A DNA stretch of 64,000 bases, from the NCBI RefSeq assembly GCF_903970965.1, contig NZ_CAJCKW010000002.1:434001-498000 (forward strand). The letters run 5' to 3'. Position numbers and translations under genes: made by a program. The notes below the pieces were generated by a model. That model did no database searches. It was given only the letters and a program-made list of their open reading frames with translations, and was not told the origin of the DNA. The first letter of the stretch is position 1; each line of letters opens with the position of its first letter. Positions 27,335-35,960 of this stretch are shown one piece after another. Origin of the DNA: Aureimonas sp. ME7 (GTDB taxonomy: Bacteria > Pseudomonadota > Alphaproteobacteria > Rhizobiales > Rhizobiaceae).

Positions 27335-27685
27335 TTATTCCCCCAACCCGTCGCGGATCATGGCGGTGATCTCGATCATGGTGGCGAAGCTTGCCGAGCG
27401 GCCAAGGCGAATGGCTTCCGCCTCGCGCATGATCCACAGGCCGATGGAAATCAGCGCAGCGCGCAGTTCCTCGGGCAGCGAGTTCTCCGGGCTGGCGAGG
27501 TCCTCGACGAGAACGCTCCAGAGCGATCGCGTGAGATAGATGGCCTCGGTCGCCTCGCGCGAGCCGGGACCGGCGGCCTCTGCGCGCTGGAGCGCGTCGA
27601 TGGTGCGGTCCAGCGCCTCGCGCTCCCGGTCGCGAGCCGTCGCGGAGCTCTCCGAGCTGACTTCCGCATAGGAAAACTGATACAT
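27335..27685 (-). CDS. flaF: Flagellar biosynthesis regulator FlaF
   Basis: A 116-residue helical protein. FlaF is needed for flagellin secretion and works opposite to FlbT. Family marks: YQFSYAEV at the N-terminus, ATEAIYLTRSLWSVLVEDL, and LPEELRAALISIGLWIM. It lies between flgL and flbT, in the standard order. No DNA-binding motif is seen. Confidence 0.9.
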   Translation of the reverse strand: MYQFSYAEVSSESSATARDREREALDRTIDALQRAEAAGPGSREATEAIYLTRSLWSVLVEDLASPENSLPEELRAALISIGLWIMREAEAIRLGRSASFATMIEITAMIRDGLGE

Positions 27686-27752
27686 GCTTCGTATCCCGTG
27701 AGGCTCGATCGCAGCGGCTCCTGGCCGCCATGCGCCGTGGAGAGCTTGAGAC

Positions 27753-28820
27753 TTAGAGGTAGTTGAGAAGGCTGAGACCGCTCAAACGTCCGGTCACCTC
27801 GTAGGAAGCCTTGAGCTGCGTCTCCAGAGTGGTGACCCGCAGCGTGGCCTCGGCATAATCGACGCCCTCCAGGCGATCGATCGATTCGTCCACCAGCTTC
27901 TTCTGAGCGGTCAGGCTGGTGTTCGCCAGCTCGACGCGATTGATCCTCGTGCCGACTTCGGCGGTCAGCGAGGTCAGCCCGCTGATGCCTTCGTTGACGC
28001 GCGTCAGGGCCGCTTTCGCCACGACCGAACGCGTTTCCGCCGACATTTCGCCAAGGCCCGCATTGGTCAGGAGCGAGTATGCCGCCGTCAGCTTGCGGAA
28101 GGCTGTCTCGTTGGTGCTGAGCGAGGAATCGAGCGTCTCGTTCTTGGTGATGCGGGAAACCACCGGCGTGTCGGAGGCGTTGGACCAGGCATCCCAGCTC
28201 GCGCCGTCGGCGAACAGATCGTCGAACTTGTAGGTCGTGCCGCCGGCCGTGTAGCCGTCCTTGCCGAGATAGGCTTCCATCACCTCCGGCGAGACGTTGG
28301 CTGCCGTCACCGTGGTGCCCGTGGCAGTGCCGACGGCCTGAAGGAAGGCGTTGAACCCGTCGGCGACCTGAGAGCTGCCGTCCTTCATCGGCATCTGGTC
28401 GGTCTGCGCGCCGGCGAAGAGGTACTGCCCGGTCACGTTGATGTTGAGGGCGCCGATCATCGACTGCATCGAGGCCTTCGCCGTATCGACCACCGCCGTC
28501 ACGCCGACCGCGTTGCCCGTGGTGCTCAGCATGGTCGTCAGGGACGACGAAAGGCTCTGCGCCGAGTTCGTCAGCCCAGCCATCGTGTCGTCCATCATTT
28601 CCAGACGCGTCGTCACGAGCTTGTTGGAATCGAGCATCCGCCCGATCGAGCTCGCCTGCGACTGGTAGCGCACCGCCTCCCCGGTCAGGCGGCCGAGCGC
28701 CAAGCCGACATCGGCGTGCCGGCCGGTGCCGACTTCCGCATTCGCCTTGTTCAGTTCGTTCTGCAGCTTGAGGATCGTGGTCCGGGTCGCGGCGTTGAAG
28801 GAGAGCGATGAAATCATCAT
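27753..28820 (-). CDS. flgL: Hook-filament junction protein FlgL (HAP3)
   Basis: A 355-residue flagellin-like protein. The N-terminus (SSLSFNAATRTTILKLQNE, ALGRLTGEAVRYQSQASS) and C-terminus (TLRVTTLETQLKASYEV, ending LSLLNYL) form the paired D0/D1 helices typical of flagellins, with a variable middle. It forms the second junction ring between hook and filament. Two consecutive ATG codons open the frame; the first is used. It follows flgK by 15 bases. Confidence 0.9.
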   Translation of the reverse strand: MMISSLSFNAATRTTILKLQNELNKANAEVGTGRHADVGLALGRLTGEAVRYQSQASSIGRMLDSNKLVTTRLEMMDDTMAGLTNSAQSLSSSLTTMLSTTGNAVGVTAVVDTAKASMQSMIGALNINVTGQYLFAGAQTDQMPMKDGSSQVADGFNAFLQAVGTATGTTVTAANVSPEVMEAYLGKDGYTAGGTTYKFDDLFADGASWDAWSNASDTPVVSRITKNETLDSSLSTNETAFRKLTAAYSLLTNAGLGEMSAETRSVVAKAALTRVNEGISGLTSLTAEVGTRINRVELANTSLTAQKKLVDESIDRLEGVDYAEATLRVTTLETQLKASYEVTGRLSGLSLLNYL

Positions 28821-28835
28821 GATTGCAAGGGTCCG

Positions 28836-30623
28836 TCAGATGGACTGAAGGAGGGCCGCCATCATCTGGTCGACCGTTGAAATGATCTTGGCCGACGCCT
28901 GATAGGAGCGCTCCAGCTCCAGGAGGCGCGTCAGTTCCTCGTCGAGATTGATCCCCGTCTCGTTGGACAGGGTCTCGGTGGTCTTGGCGACGAGCGTTTC
29001 CTTGGAAGACACGGTCTTCGTCACGGTGGACCGGCTGTCCTGAAGCCAGCTGATCGAGGAGGACGCGAAATCGGCCAGCGTCGCCTTGGTGACCGCGCCG
29101 GCATCCGCCGAGAAACCGCGCGCGGTTCCCAACGCCGCCGTCAACGCGTTGATGCGTCCGCTGAAGCCGCCGAGGTCGGAGGCGTTGTAGTCGTAGTTGA
29201 CGCCGTCCCGGACCTTGGTCGGATCGCTCGTCAGCCCCGCCGCCAGGGTGAGGCTCGCGGCCAGCCCAGCGGTGTCGATCGCATTTTCGTTGACGCTGGC
29301 AACCGCCTTGAGCCCGCCGACGCCGCCGGCCGCGTTCGTCAGATTCTTCACGTCGCCGATCTGGAAGCCGATCGCCGTGCCGACTCCCGTCGCCTGGAAG
29401 GACAGGCTGCCCGCGTTGTCGGAAACGGCAACATGGCCGGCACCCAAGACGCTGCCGTCCGCAGCCGTCGCCTTGGCGGCGAGCGTCTGGACCTGCGCGG
29501 CGAACTCGGCGGCCGTCGCGGGGATCGTCACTTTGCCCTTGGCGGTGTATTTCGTGCCCTGGTAGGTCACGGAGAACGACAGCTCGTCGCCGTTGGCCGG
29601 CGCATCGGCGGCGTAGGCGTCCATGGCGACCGCATCCGTCGCCACCGACATCGGCATCGTGGTCGTGAACAGGCCGGTCTTGGCGGCGCCGCTGCCCGTC
29701 TGATCGTATTCGGCGAAGGCGGAAACGAGGCCGCGCGCCATCTCGTCGATCTGTTTGCCGTAGGTGACGGCGATGTCGTCGCGCACGTCGGTCAGGCCGA
29801 CCACGAGGCCGCTTCTGATCGGCATGTAGGAATTGTTGCCGGTGACCGCGACGCCGTCGATATAGAAGGCGTTGCCGGGCTGGCCGGCCACCAGCGGATT
29901 GGTGGCCGTGAAGGAGACGTTGCGCGCCTGGGTTTCCAGAAGCGTCACGCCCGAGTCGGTATAGACGACCATGTCGTTGTTGCCGCGCGTCTGGACGCTG
30001 AGGCCGACATAGTTGGACAGTTCCTTCACCAGGCGGTCGCGCTGGTCGGACAGGTCGGTGACGTCGGAGCCCTTGGTGGTTCCGGCCACGACCTGGCGGT
30101 TGACCGTTTCCAGCTCCGCCAGGATGCGGTTCATGTCGGTGGCCGCCGTCGACAGCTGCGTGTCGGCATCCCGGCGGATGGTGTTCACCGCGTCGGCGTT
30201 GTCGCGCAGCGTGCTGGCGAGGTCCTGCGCGGCCTGGACGGCGGCACGGGCGAGATCGTAGTTGCCCGGCGTGTTGGCGAGATCGCTGAGCGCGTCGTTG
30301 AGGGCGGAAATCCTCGCTTGCGGCGACTGCTTGTCCGTCGTGTCACCGACGATCTCGTTCAGGCGCGACAAGACATCGCCTTGCGCGTTGAAGCGCGACA
30401 GCTGCGAGGTCGCGTCCAGCATGTTGCGGAACAGGATCGAGTTCGACGACTGGGCGACCGAACTCACATGGACGGTGCCGTTGGCGCCGCTGACGAGGCT
30501 GGCCACCTTGCGGGTGGCGCCCGGCGTGTTGACGTTGGCGATATTGCTGGAAACGATCCCGGTCTGGACCTGGGACGCGGCCAGCGAGGACTTCGCGGTG
30601 TTCAGCGCGGCTGAAAGCGACAT
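28836..30623 (-). CDS. flgK: Hook-filament junction protein FlgK (HAP1)
   Basis: A 595-residue junction protein. The N-terminal SLAASQVQTGIVSSNIANVN (with SNIANVNTPG core) and the C-terminal LLELERSYQASAKIISTVDQ are the rod/hook-type terminal helices; the ELERSYQASAKI part is diagnostic. A coiled region near 165-200 and a variable central insert follow. It caps the hook before filament assembly and is exported by the type III system, probably with the FlgN-like chaperone. It follows flgE by about 97 bases on the same strand. Confidence 0.93.
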   Translation of the reverse strand: MSLSAALNTAKSSLAASQVQTGIVSSNIANVNTPGATRKVASLVSGANGTVHVSSVAQSSNSILFRNMLDATSQLSRFNAQGDVLSRLNEIVGDTTDKQSPQARISALNDALSDLANTPGNYDLARAAVQAAQDLASTLRDNADAVNTIRRDADTQLSTAATDMNRILAELETVNRQVVAGTTKGSDVTDLSDQRDRLVKELSNYVGLSVQTRGNNDMVVYTDSGVTLLETQARNVSFTATNPLVAGQPGNAFYIDGVAVTGNNSYMPIRSGLVVGLTDVRDDIAVTYGKQIDEMARGLVSAFAEYDQTGSGAAKTGLFTTTMPMSVATDAVAMDAYAADAPANGDELSFSVTYQGTKYTAKGKVTIPATAAEFAAQVQTLAAKATAADGSVLGAGHVAVSDNAGSLSFQATGVGTAIGFQIGDVKNLTNAAGGVGGLKAVASVNENAIDTAGLAASLTLAAGLTSDPTKVRDGVNYDYNASDLGGFSGRINALTAALGTARGFSADAGAVTKATLADFASSSISWLQDSRSTVTKTVSSKETLVAKTTETLSNETGINLDEELTRLLELERSYQASAKIISTVDQMMAALLQSI

Positions 30624-30720
30624 GGGAATGGTCCGGAAGGGGAGCGGAGGACAAGCGGCATGGTTTGCGCCGCCGTCCGGCGACGCAGGGGATCAAGCGG
30701 GGGCGAGCCCCTCGCCGCGA

Positions 30721-32130
30721 TCAGCGCTTCAGATTGACGAGGACGTCCATGATTTCCGAACCGGTCTGGAAGACCTTGGAGTTCGCGGTGTAGGAGCGCT
30801 GGCTCTCGATCATGGTGGTCAGCTCGGAGGCGAGATCGACGGTAGAATTCTCCAGCGCGCCGGAGACCAGCTTGCCGAGACCGCCCTCCCCGCCGAAGCC
30901 CATCAGAACCGTTCCCGACTCTACGCCGGCGCTGTAGACGTTGCCGGCCATCACCGTCATGTTGTCGGGAGCTGCGACCATGGCGAGCGGAATCTTGTAG
31001 AGATCGCGCGTCGTGCCGGAGGTGAAGGTGGCGGTGACCGTCCCATCCGTGCCGATCGATACCTTGTCGATCACTTCGGCCGGATTGCCGTTCACTCTTG
31101 CGGCGAGCGGCAGATAGTCCTTCGAATACGACGTGAAGTCGCTGACGTTCAGCTTGACGACGCCGCCGTTCAGGTCCGCGCCGTCCGCCGACAGATCGAT
31201 GTTGATGAAGCCGTCGCGGGCGATCGTATCGACATCCACCGCGGTCGGGGTGGTGGCCAGTTCGTCGGTGATGGACGTCAGCTTGGACGTGGTCTGATCG
31301 AACGCGAACGTGTAGTTGGCGATCGGACCTTTCCCGGTCCCGGTCGTTCCGCCGTAAGGGAACGGGGCGGTGGTCGAGGCGCCGGTACCGGAGGACGGGG
31401 ATGCATCGGCCGCGTTGAATACGGACACGTCCCAGGTATCGTTGCCATCGGCGTCGACACCCGTCTTCGAGTAGTAGATGTCGAGTTTGATGGCCTTGCC
31501 GGAATTGTCGTAGACGGTGATCGAACTGGACGACGTATAGGCGACCGCCGTATCCTTGGCCGTTACGGCCGAAGGCAACTTGGCGGCGGCCACGATGTCG
31601 GCGCCCTTCTTCAGGTTCGCGGACAGCGTACCGGAGGACGAGGGGTTGGCGCTCAGAAGACCCGTCGACATGTTCACGTCCTTGAGGCCGGCGAAGCCGT
31701 TGAGGACGTAGTCGGTGCCATCGGTATCCACGGGATAGCCCTGCAGGACGAAGCCCGCCGCATTGACCAGCGTGCCGTCGGCCTGCTGGGTGAACGAGCC
31801 GGCGCGCGTGAGGAAGCTGCCGCCGTTGCCGTCGCCGACCACGAGGAAGCCCTGGCCGTCGATCGCCAGATCGATCTTCTTCGAATTCGTGGAGTTGGCG
31901 GTGTAGGTCAGACCGCCCTGCTCGCTGATCAGCGTCCGGACATTGGCTTCCACGGCGCCCGAGTTGTACTGACCCTTGCTATGGGCGAGCAGCTGCGAGG
32001 TGAACTCGGTGGTCGTCTGCTTGTAGCCGTTGGTGTTCGAGTTCGCGATGTTCTCGGACACGGCGCTGAGGCGGGTCGCCTGAGCATTCATGCCCGAAAC
32101 GCTGGTGCGCATTAGTCCGCCGATGCTCAT
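30721..32130 (-). CDS. flgE: Flagellar hook protein FlgE
   Basis: A 469-residue hook subunit. N-terminal GLMRTSVSGMNAQATRLSAV and SENIANSNTNGYKQ and C-terminal LASELTTMIESQRSYTANSK carry the Flg_bb_rod and Flg_bbr_C patterns; the ANSNTNGYK and ESQRSYTAN cores are diagnostic. A central hook region includes several Ser/Thr-rich strands. It heads a long run to fliQ. A perfect CtrA-type box and a TATAAG element lie 85-110 bases upstream. Confidence 0.94.
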   Translation of the reverse strand: MSIGGLMRTSVSGMNAQATRLSAVSENIANSNTNGYKQTTTEFTSQLLAHSKGQYNSGAVEANVRTLISEQGGLTYTANSTNSKKIDLAIDGQGFLVVGDGNGGSFLTRAGSFTQQADGTLVNAAGFVLQGYPVDTDGTDYVLNGFAGLKDVNMSTGLLSANPSSSGTLSANLKKGADIVAAAKLPSAVTAKDTAVAYTSSSSITVYDNSGKAIKLDIYYSKTGVDADGNDTWDVSVFNAADASPSSGTGASTTAPFPYGGTTGTGKGPIANYTFAFDQTTSKLTSITDELATTPTAVDVDTIARDGFINIDLSADGADLNGGVVKLNVSDFTSYSKDYLPLAARVNGNPAEVIDKVSIGTDGTVTATFTSGTTRDLYKIPLAMVAAPDNMTVMAGNVYSAGVESGTVLMGFGGEGGLGKLVSGALENSTVDLASELTTMIESQRSYTANSKVFQTGSEIMDVLVNLKR

Positions 32131-32224
32131 GCTGGTCCGCCTCGTCCGATACCTGGGGTTACGGCGAACTTAGGGATCGAGGCTTGCGCGAAGCTGCTTT
32201 CATACATTCTTCATCTTATAGCGC

Positions 32225-32240
32225 GTTAAGTATATTTTAA
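32225..32240 (-). promoter_or_regulatory. Perfect CtrA-type box upstream of flgE
   Basis: Reading on the minus strand the site is TTAA-N7-TTAAC, the full Caulobacter CtrA consensus, in a GC-rich genome. It ends 95 bases before the flgE ATG, with TATAAG at 32215-32220 four bases further on as a possible -10 element. It also lies just downstream of the ftcR terminator, so it can only serve flgE on this strand. Confidence 0.6.
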
Positions 32241-32249
32241 TAAATGAAG

Positions 32250-32275
32250 AAGCCCGCCATTTGGATGGCGGGCTT
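32250..32275 (-). terminator. Rho-independent terminator after ftcR
   Basis: Perfect 11-base stem (AAGCCCGCCAT with its complement) and a 4-base loop, 34 bases past the ftcR stop. AT-rich sequence follows in the minus direction, and the plus direction also has a T-rich stretch. Confidence 0.75.
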
Positions 32276-32308
32276 ACTTAGGAGATAATAATTTTTATTT
32301 GGAAGAAG

Positions 32309-32980
32309 TCAGACGCCGATGCCGTAACCGAGGTAGCGCTTGGAGGAAACCGGGTCGTAGCCGAGGCGCATCTTCAGCTTCTTGCGCAGCTTCGAGATAT
32401 GGCTTTCGATGACGTTCTCCTCGACGTTCTCGTCGAAGATCCCGTAGATCGCGGAGAACAGCTGCTGCTTGGAAACCCGGCGCCCCTTGTTGGCGACCAG
32501 ATATTCCAGGATGCGGCGCTCGCGGCGCGGCAGGACCATGGGCTCGCCGGCGACTTCGGCGTCGCGCCCGTCGGAGAAGACGCAGATTTCGTCCACCACC
32601 GTGCGGCCGCGATCCACCGCCACGTCGCGGCGACGAATGGCGCCGACGCGGGCGAGGATTTCCTTCACATGGACCGGCTTGGCGACGACGTCGTCGATGC
32701 CGGCGGCGAAGAGGTCGAGGGTCGAGTTGAGAGCCTTGGCCTCGGCAAGCGCGATCAGCGGGGCGGAGGACCGGCTGCGAACGAGGCGGGTGAACGAGCT
32801 GCGCTCGGGGAAGTCGCCGAGAAGAAAGGCTTCCACGGAGGAGATGTCGGTGGCCGACGCGCTTTCCACCCAGTCGCGGAACTCGTCCACGCCGAACCCT
32901 GCGGAAGAGACGCCTTCGGTGCCGAAAAGAGACTTGTAGCCGCTCGTCACAAGCTCGCGATTGTCCACAACTACGATCAT
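32309..32980 (-). CDS. ftcR: OmpR-type flagellar transcriptional regulator FtcR/Rem
   Basis: A 223-residue orphan regulator that activates flagellar genes in Brucella (FtcR) and Sinorhizobium (Rem). The N-terminal receiver-like domain opens MIVVVDNRELV and keeps the Lys of VVAKPVHVKE, but its acidic pocket is incomplete and AFLLGDFPE is not a clear phospho-acceptor site. The C-terminal winged helix is canonical: LPRRERRILEYLVANKGR, VSKQQLFSAIYG, and VIESHISKLRKKL. The start at 32980 matches the family N-terminus and has GGGG upstream; an ATG six codons earlier exists. It is transcribed alone, between two terminators. Confidence 0.88.
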   Translation of the reverse strand: MIVVVDNRELVTSGYKSLFGTEGVSSAGFGVDEFRDWVESASATDISSVEAFLLGDFPERSSFTRLVRSRSSAPLIALAEAKALNSTLDLFAAGIDDVVAKPVHVKEILARVGAIRRRDVAVDRGRTVVDEICVFSDGRDAEVAGEPMVLPRRERRILEYLVANKGRRVSKQQLFSAIYGIFDENVEENVIESHISKLRKKLKMRLGYDPVSSKRYLGYGIGV

Positions 32981-33147
32981 CTGTCCCCGCCGCATCACTT
33001 GCGTTTCGTTAGGAAAAAGATAACCGGTCGGGTCCGAATCGGCCTATCCCCAAAAATCACTATAGGGTTAACGGAATGAAAACGCCGAGCCGAAAGCTTT
33101 AGACTTTGGAAGCGTTTGCGAAGCTTTCTTCAGGAACACGATAGTTT

Positions 33148-33173
33148 CGCAACCTATGGAACCGCAACCTATG
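33148..33173. repeat. Direct repeat CGCAACCTATG x2 upstream of ftcR
   Basis: Two identical 11-base copies whose starts are 15 bases apart, 168-193 bases upstream of the ftcR start. A tandem activator or repressor site is possible. Confidence 0.45.
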
Positions 33174-33242
33174 CGAGCATCCTGATCCGAAGCTTGCACC
33201 TTGCCGTCAGTGACCTCGGAAGGGGGAAAAGCCGACGAAAAA

Positions 33243-33266
33243 GGCGACCGCTACGCAGCGGCCGCC
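33243..33266 (-). terminator. Rho-independent terminator after fliK
   Basis: Stem GGCG/CGCC plus CCGCT/AGCGG with one mismatched pair and a 4-base loop, followed on the minus strand by TTTTT. It closes the fliF-fliH-motB-motC-fliK transcript 23 bases past the fliK stop. Confidence 0.7.
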
Positions 33267-33288
33267 CTTGGAAAGCGACGCGGGAAGA

Positions 33289-34710
33289 TCAGAGGTAGGT
33301 CGAGCCCGAACGGGCGGACGCGGAAGGCGCGTCCGCGGGCGGTCGAGCGGGCGCGCGGCGGCGCTCTGGCTCCTCCCCCGAAGATCGGGACCCGTCTCGC
33401 TCGGGCGCACGCTGGTTGTCGGACGAGGAGCCGTTCGACGAGTTGCGCGACTGAGCGCCCGTGTCGGTGCTGTCGGCAGCGCGCGCCGTCGTCGCGTCGC
33501 GGGTCACGACCGAAATGGCGGCGTCGTCGAGCGAGAAGCCGGCATGTTCCAAGAGCTTGCGCAGCGACGCGCGGTCGTCGAGCAGCATCGCCGCCGTGTC
33601 GCTCTGGCTGGCCGCAAGCTCGATGGTCAGTTGGCCGTCGTTGAGCCGCAGCGAGACATCCACCGTTCCCAGGTGCTCGGGATGCAACTGGATGGTCAGC
33701 GTCTTCAACGCGCCGCCGCCCGCCCGCATGCGAAGATGGGCGTCGGTGGACGGCGCCGAGGACGCAGCCGCCGACGACCCGCCGTCGCCGAGCGCCTGGA
33801 GGATGGGGCCGGCAACCTGATCCAGAAGGCCGAACGGCGAAGCCGTGCCGAGATTACCGACGGCAGGTGCAGGCGCAGAAACGGAGAGGGCCGCGTCGAG
33901 GCTCCGGGAGGTTCCGCGTTGGCTGACGAGGTCGCTCAACGTCGATGACGAGCCGCCCGAGGAGCCACCGCGCCCGCCCCGTTCGCCGGACGCCTCGCGC
34001 CCGCCCTGCCCCAGCTGCGCCACCGCCTCGTCGAAGCGGACGCGAACGGAGGCCGCCGCGTCGTTGCCGGCGGGCTTGGCGGAGGCAGCTTCCGTCGTCT
34101 TCGGGAGGAGTTCCGCGATCCCGCTCGCTGCCGCCGTCTTCTCGGTCTTGACCGTCCCGTCCGTCTTGTCGCCCTTTTCCGTCGGCCGCACCAGGACCAT
34201 GCCGTCCTGGCCGGGCTCGAAATGCGTTTCCATCTCCAGAACGTCGAGACGCATGCCGCGACCGTTCCTGGTTTCGGCGATGGCTTCCCCATCGACGGCC
34301 GGTGTCGCAGTCTCGGGTTTGGCGGGGAGAGCGTCCTCGCCCGCCTTCCGCTCATCACCCGCTTGCCGCTCGGCTTTCGCAGGGATCGCCGGACTTCCGA
34401 GCGCTCCCAGAAGGCTTTGCAGCGATCGCAGCTCCGACGTGCTGCTTTTCCCCTCGGCGGTCTCGGCCTTGGGGTCGGAGATGGTGTTTCCGGCGTCGTC
34501 CAGCGGCTCGGCCGCTTCGTCGTCGGTCCGGCCCTTCGCCGGGGACGTCGCGCTCGTGCGGCGCCCGGTGTCGGCGGCATCCTGACCGCCGACTTCGCGC
34601 ACCGCCTGGTCGAAGGCCGCCGACACGCGGCCGAAATCCTTGTCGCCCTTGGTCGGCGCGCGGCTGGCTCCGTCCTTGTCCACCGGGATCACGGGCATGT
34701 CGATCTTCAT
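33289..34710 (-). CDS. fliK: Flagellar hook-length control protein FliK
   Basis: A 473-residue exported ruler protein, formerly called MotD in rhizobia. The first 330 residues are charged and low-complexity, as expected for the ruler. The C-terminal Flg_hook switch domain (about 350-425) is recognisable: LKTLTIQLHPEHLGTVDVSL and QLTIELAASQSDTAAML, where LHPEHLGTV is the conserved core. It interacts with FlhB to switch export from hook to filament. The ATG overlaps the motC stop. Confidence 0.88.
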   Translation of the reverse strand: MKIDMPVIPVDKDGASRAPTKGDKDFGRVSAAFDQAVREVGGQDAADTGRRTSATSPAKGRTDDEAAEPLDDAGNTISDPKAETAEGKSSTSELRSLQSLLGALGSPAIPAKAERQAGDERKAGEDALPAKPETATPAVDGEAIAETRNGRGMRLDVLEMETHFEPGQDGMVLVRPTEKGDKTDGTVKTEKTAAASGIAELLPKTTEAASAKPAGNDAAASVRVRFDEAVAQLGQGGREASGERGGRGGSSGGSSSTLSDLVSQRGTSRSLDAALSVSAPAPAVGNLGTASPFGLLDQVAGPILQALGDGGSSAAASSAPSTDAHLRMRAGGGALKTLTIQLHPEHLGTVDVSLRLNDGQLTIELAASQSDTAAMLLDDRASLRKLLEHAGFSLDDAAISVVTRDATTARAADSTDTGAQSRNSSNGSSSDNQRAPERDGSRSSGEEPERRRAPARPPADAPSASARSGSTYL

Positions 34711-35960
34711 GGCTTGGAGGTCTCGATCTGGCGGGAAGCCGCGTTGAGCGCTTCGCGCGCCCTGGCAAGGACGGAGGGCGTGTCGGCGGCGGCGCTCGAA
34801 TCGAGAACGGCTTCCGACACCAGGGCCGGCCGCGCCATGGACTGGAGCACGCCGAAGGCCGCATCCAGGAGCTTCTGGTCCTCGGGGTGAAGCATGTCAC
34901 GATCGATCGCGGCCAGCGCGGCGCGCGACGTGTCCGGATCCTCCGTCCCCAGCGAAGCGGCGGTTCGATAAAGGGTGCCGCGCGCTTCGTCGCCCGGCTG
35001 CATAGAGCCGCTCTCCACCGCTCGGCCGGCGGCCGCTTTCGCGAAGCCGAGATTGCCTGATACCAACGAGCGGCGCGCTGCCGCCAGATACAGCCGCTGG
35101 CGCCGATCGACGGAAAGCGGTCCGATCACCCCGTCCATGGCCAGAAGCGCCGCCTGCCCGTCGGGAATGGCGCGTCCGACCACCATGGCGACATAGCGCG
35201 TCTCGAAATTGGCGGCATAGCTGGAGTCGGCGTAGCGGTCGAAGTAGCGACGCGCCAGCCGGTCGGCTGCCGCATGATCGCCCGCGTCGTCGACGAGCGG
35301 TGCGCCCAGACGGAGGGCCGCCTCCTCGATCAAGGTGCCGGGCGCCAGCAGGCGAGCCTGGTCGAGGCGGTGCACGGCCTCGGCGGGCTTGTCGAACTGG
35401 TGGATCTGACCAAGCACGAGGCTCAATTGGGCCGCCAGCACCGGCTCCATGTCGAGGATCGGAATGGCTTCGAGCTTCTTGGCGGCGGTCTCCAGATCGT
35501 TGCGCACATAGGCCAGCGCCCCCTCGAAGAGGGGCCGGTCGGCCTCGTCGAAGCGATCGCTGCGCATCAGCTGATCGACCACGTCCGGCGTGCCGCCGCT
35601 CAGAAGAAACAGGATGGCCGCCCGCTTGTTGCGATCGTCCGTCCAGACTACGGGATCGGCGTTCAGGAACGAATTGCCGAAGCGCCGCAGAAGCAGCGCC
35701 TGCACGCGGATCGCCCGGTCGTTGCCGCGCGCCACCTGATCCTGCAGGAACTGCACCGAGCGCATCACGTCGAACGGCATCGGCGGGCGCGTGGTGGACC
35801 AGTGCGTATCCTGCGCATCCGCCGGTGTGGGGTCGGCGGGCGCGTCCGCCACCGATGGGGCGGGCGTCTCCGACCCCGCGTCCGCCTCCATCGCGGCGGC
35901 GGGCAGAACAGAAGCGCCGAGCAGCCAGGCGCCGAGAAGGAGCCGAGAAGTCTTGGTCAC
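34707..35960 (-). CDS. motC: Periplasmic motility protein MotC
   Basis: A 417-residue protein with a signal peptide (SRLLLGAWLLGASVLPAAA), so periplasmic. MotC is specific to rhizobia and binds the periplasmic part of MotB, controlling stator function. Supporting marks: FDVMRSVQFLQDQVARGN, RRFGNSFLNADP and RFDEADRPLFEGALAY, with FEGALAYVRND shared by family members. Long helical repeats follow. The start is a GTG overlapping the motB stop. It lies in fliF-fliH-motB-motC-fliK. Confidence 0.9.
   Translation of the reverse strand: MTKTSRLLLGAWLLGASVLPAAAMEADAGSETPAPSVADAPADPTPADAQDTHWSTTRPPMPFDVMRSVQFLQDQVARGNDRAIRVQALLLRRFGNSFLNADPVVWTDDRNKRAAILFLLSGGTPDVVDQLMRSDRFDEADRPLFEGALAYVRNDLETAAKKLEAIPILDMEPVLAAQLSLVLGQIHQFDKPAEAVHRLDQARLLAPGTLIEEAALRLGAPLVDDAGDHAAADRLARRYFDRYADSSYAANFETRYVAMVVGRAIPDGQAALLAMDGVIGPLSVDRRQRLYLAAARRSLVSGNLGFAKAAAGRAVESGSMQPGDEARGTLYRTAASLGTEDPDTSRAALAAIDRDMLHPEDQKLLDAAFGVLQSMARPALVSEAVLDSSAAADTPSVLARAREALNAASRQIETSKP

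Larger units (their letters stand above)
32981..33288. other. Non-coding region upstream of ftcR
   Basis: About 308 bases without a gene. It holds the fliK terminator (33243-33266), a GTTAAC hexamer at 33067-33072, two direct copies of CGCAACCTATG at 33148-33158 and 33163-33173, and a purine-rich stretch. The ftcR promoter must lie here. No convincing small ORF was seen. Confidence 0.6.
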
